Source of the DNA: CAVSEK01 sp963726975
GTDB taxonomy: Bacteria; Actinomycetota; Actinomycetes; Mycobacteriales; SCTD01
NCBI GenBank assembly: GCA_963726975.1
Contig: CAVSEK010000004.1
Span: 124,001-188,000 of the forward strand
Direction: 5' to 3'
Length of the DNA: 64,000 nucleotides
The position numbers were made by a program, and so were the translations under genes. Below the pieces are notes generated by a model. That model made no database searches, was not told the DNA's origin, and was given only the letters and a program-made list of their open reading frames with translations. Shown piece by piece: positions 63,401 to 64,000 of the stretch; positions within the stretch are counted from its first letter, which is position 1; each line of letters begins with the position of its first letter.

Positions 63401-64000
63401 CCGGCGAGCCACTGCGCGAAGCTGCGCCCGTGGCCCGGGTGCCCCGGGCACAGCGCGCCCTCGCGCAGACCGCGCGCCGCCGCGCCCGGCAGCGGCAGGG
63501 TCACGACGGCCCGCCGCCGTCCCCGGGCCTGCGCCCACTGCCGGGCGAGGTCGGCGAGGTCCTCGCGCCGCGGCCCCCCGAGGTCGCCCACCCGGCCGGA
63601 CGGTCCCGCCGCCACGAGCTCGGCCAGCCGCTCGCCGACGACGGTCGGCTCGACCGGCTGCAGCACGGCCCGGGGCAGGGCCAGCACGGGCAGCCGGGCC
63701 GCAGCCGTCAGCAGCCGGTCGACGAGGTCGTGGAACTGGGTCGCCCTCAGCAGCGTCCACGGCAGGCCCGCCGCCGCCACGACCCGCTCCTCCTCGAGCT
63801 TGACCCGGTAGTACGCCGTCGGCACCCGCTCGATCCCGACGATGCCGAGGTCCACGACGTGGCCCACGCCGGCCTCCCGGGCCGCCTGCAGGAGCGTCCG
63901 CGTGCCGTCGACGTGCAGCCGCCGGGCGGGTCCGCCGCGGGTGCTGCCGCTGCTGGCCGCCAGGACGACCGTCCCCACGCCGGCGAGCGCGGTCGCCAGC
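63397..64000 (-). CDS. NAD(P)-binding NmrA/SDR-like protein, 5' end outside window
   Basis: The last 200 residues of an atypical short-chain dehydrogenase: GVGTVVLAASSGSTRG, the helix HVDGTRTLLQAAREAGV and the YRVKLEEERVV catalytic-type Tyr/Lys segment, then a C-terminal substrate part. The N-terminal Rossmann loop lies beyond the right edge, so the gene is truncated by the window. Such proteins act as NAD(P)H-dependent epimerases or redox sensors. Confidence 0.8.
   Translation of the reverse strand, partial: LATALAGVGTVVLAASSGSTRGGPARRLHVDGTRTLLQAAREAGVGHVVDLGIVGIERVPTAYYRVKLEEERVVAAAGLPWTLLRATQFHDLVDRLLTAAARLPVLALPRAVLQPVEPTVVGERLAELVAAGPSGRVGDLGGPRREDLADLARQWAQARGRRRAVVTLPLPGAAARGLREGALCPGHPGHGRSFAQWLAG

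Overview
The window is 64 kb of very GC-rich, gene-dense DNA from the chromosome of an actinomycete. Support comes from a WhiB7-type WhiB protein next to UvrD2, mycoredoxin, AdnAB instead of RecBCD/AddAB, a Ku/LigD end-joining set, many GTG starts, many GTGA stop/start overlaps, and more than a dozen probable leaderless genes with a TANNNT-like -10 box 6-7 nt before the start codon. From memory, the order UPF0182, PDZ/Lon-like protease, zinc metalloprotease-like protein, ABC1 kinase, whiB7, uvrD2, mrx1, nudC, adnBA, ATL, moeZ, DUF3152, TetR, DUF3107, ferritin-like protein, rhlE matches the Mycobacterium tuberculosis Rv3193c-Rv3211 neighbourhood. The window is therefore mostly conserved chromosomal core with lineage-specific insertions. 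I saw no insertion sequence, prophage or CRISPR array. The genus cannot be named from this alone.

Layout. 1-2.9 kb: lipoprotein, a decayed GAF-GGDEF gene, an esterase, a VOC protein and initiator tRNA-fMet. 2.9-12.6 kb: UPF0182 membrane protein, PPA1309-like protein, a large sensor kinase, a Lon-like PDZ protease, MoaE and a DUF2342 metalloprotease-like protein. 12.9-20.5 kb: crotonase-like protein, DUF5679 protein, a ThiF/RRE-like protein, ABC1 kinase, sigma-region-4-like and DICT proteins, and an alkaline-phosphatase-superfamily protein. 20.6-23.7 kb: whiB7 with a long leader (promoter, 48-codon uORF, attenuator) and uvrD2. 23.7-37.1 kb: mycoredoxin, GAF-ANTAR, NudC with an M16 peptidase pair, AidB-like/Rrf2, HIT, TerC, PucR, and a translationally coupled four-gene operon that includes a pseudokinase and a GNAT-S4 fusion. 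37.1-43.6 kb: adnB/adnA. 43.6-49.5 kb: secreted serine protease, ATL, MoeZ, DUF3152, CsbD and a coiled-coil protein. 49.5-57.5 kb: alpha/beta hydrolase, S51 peptidase and PP2C phosphatase operon; Ku divergent from a split LigD (ligase and polymerase genes). 57.5-64 kb: HAD, DUF6158, TetR, DUF3107, ferritin-like, RhlE, phosphoesterase, hydrolase and a truncated NAD(P)-binding protein.

Themes: DNA repair (uvrD2, adnAB, ku/ligD, ATL, aidB-like) and stress or redox adaptation (whiB7, mrx1, csbD, nudC). At least seven genes carry apparent single-base frameshifts while the protein sequence stays well conserved on both sides of each break. The most economical reading is indel error in a draft assembly, but true disruption cannot be excluded from sequence alone. 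The most interesting regulatory object is the whiB7 leader. The most interesting proteins are the GNAT-S4 fusion, the catalytically dead APH-like and uridine-kinase-like proteins, and the possibly rearranged alkaline-phosphatase-superfamily protein.
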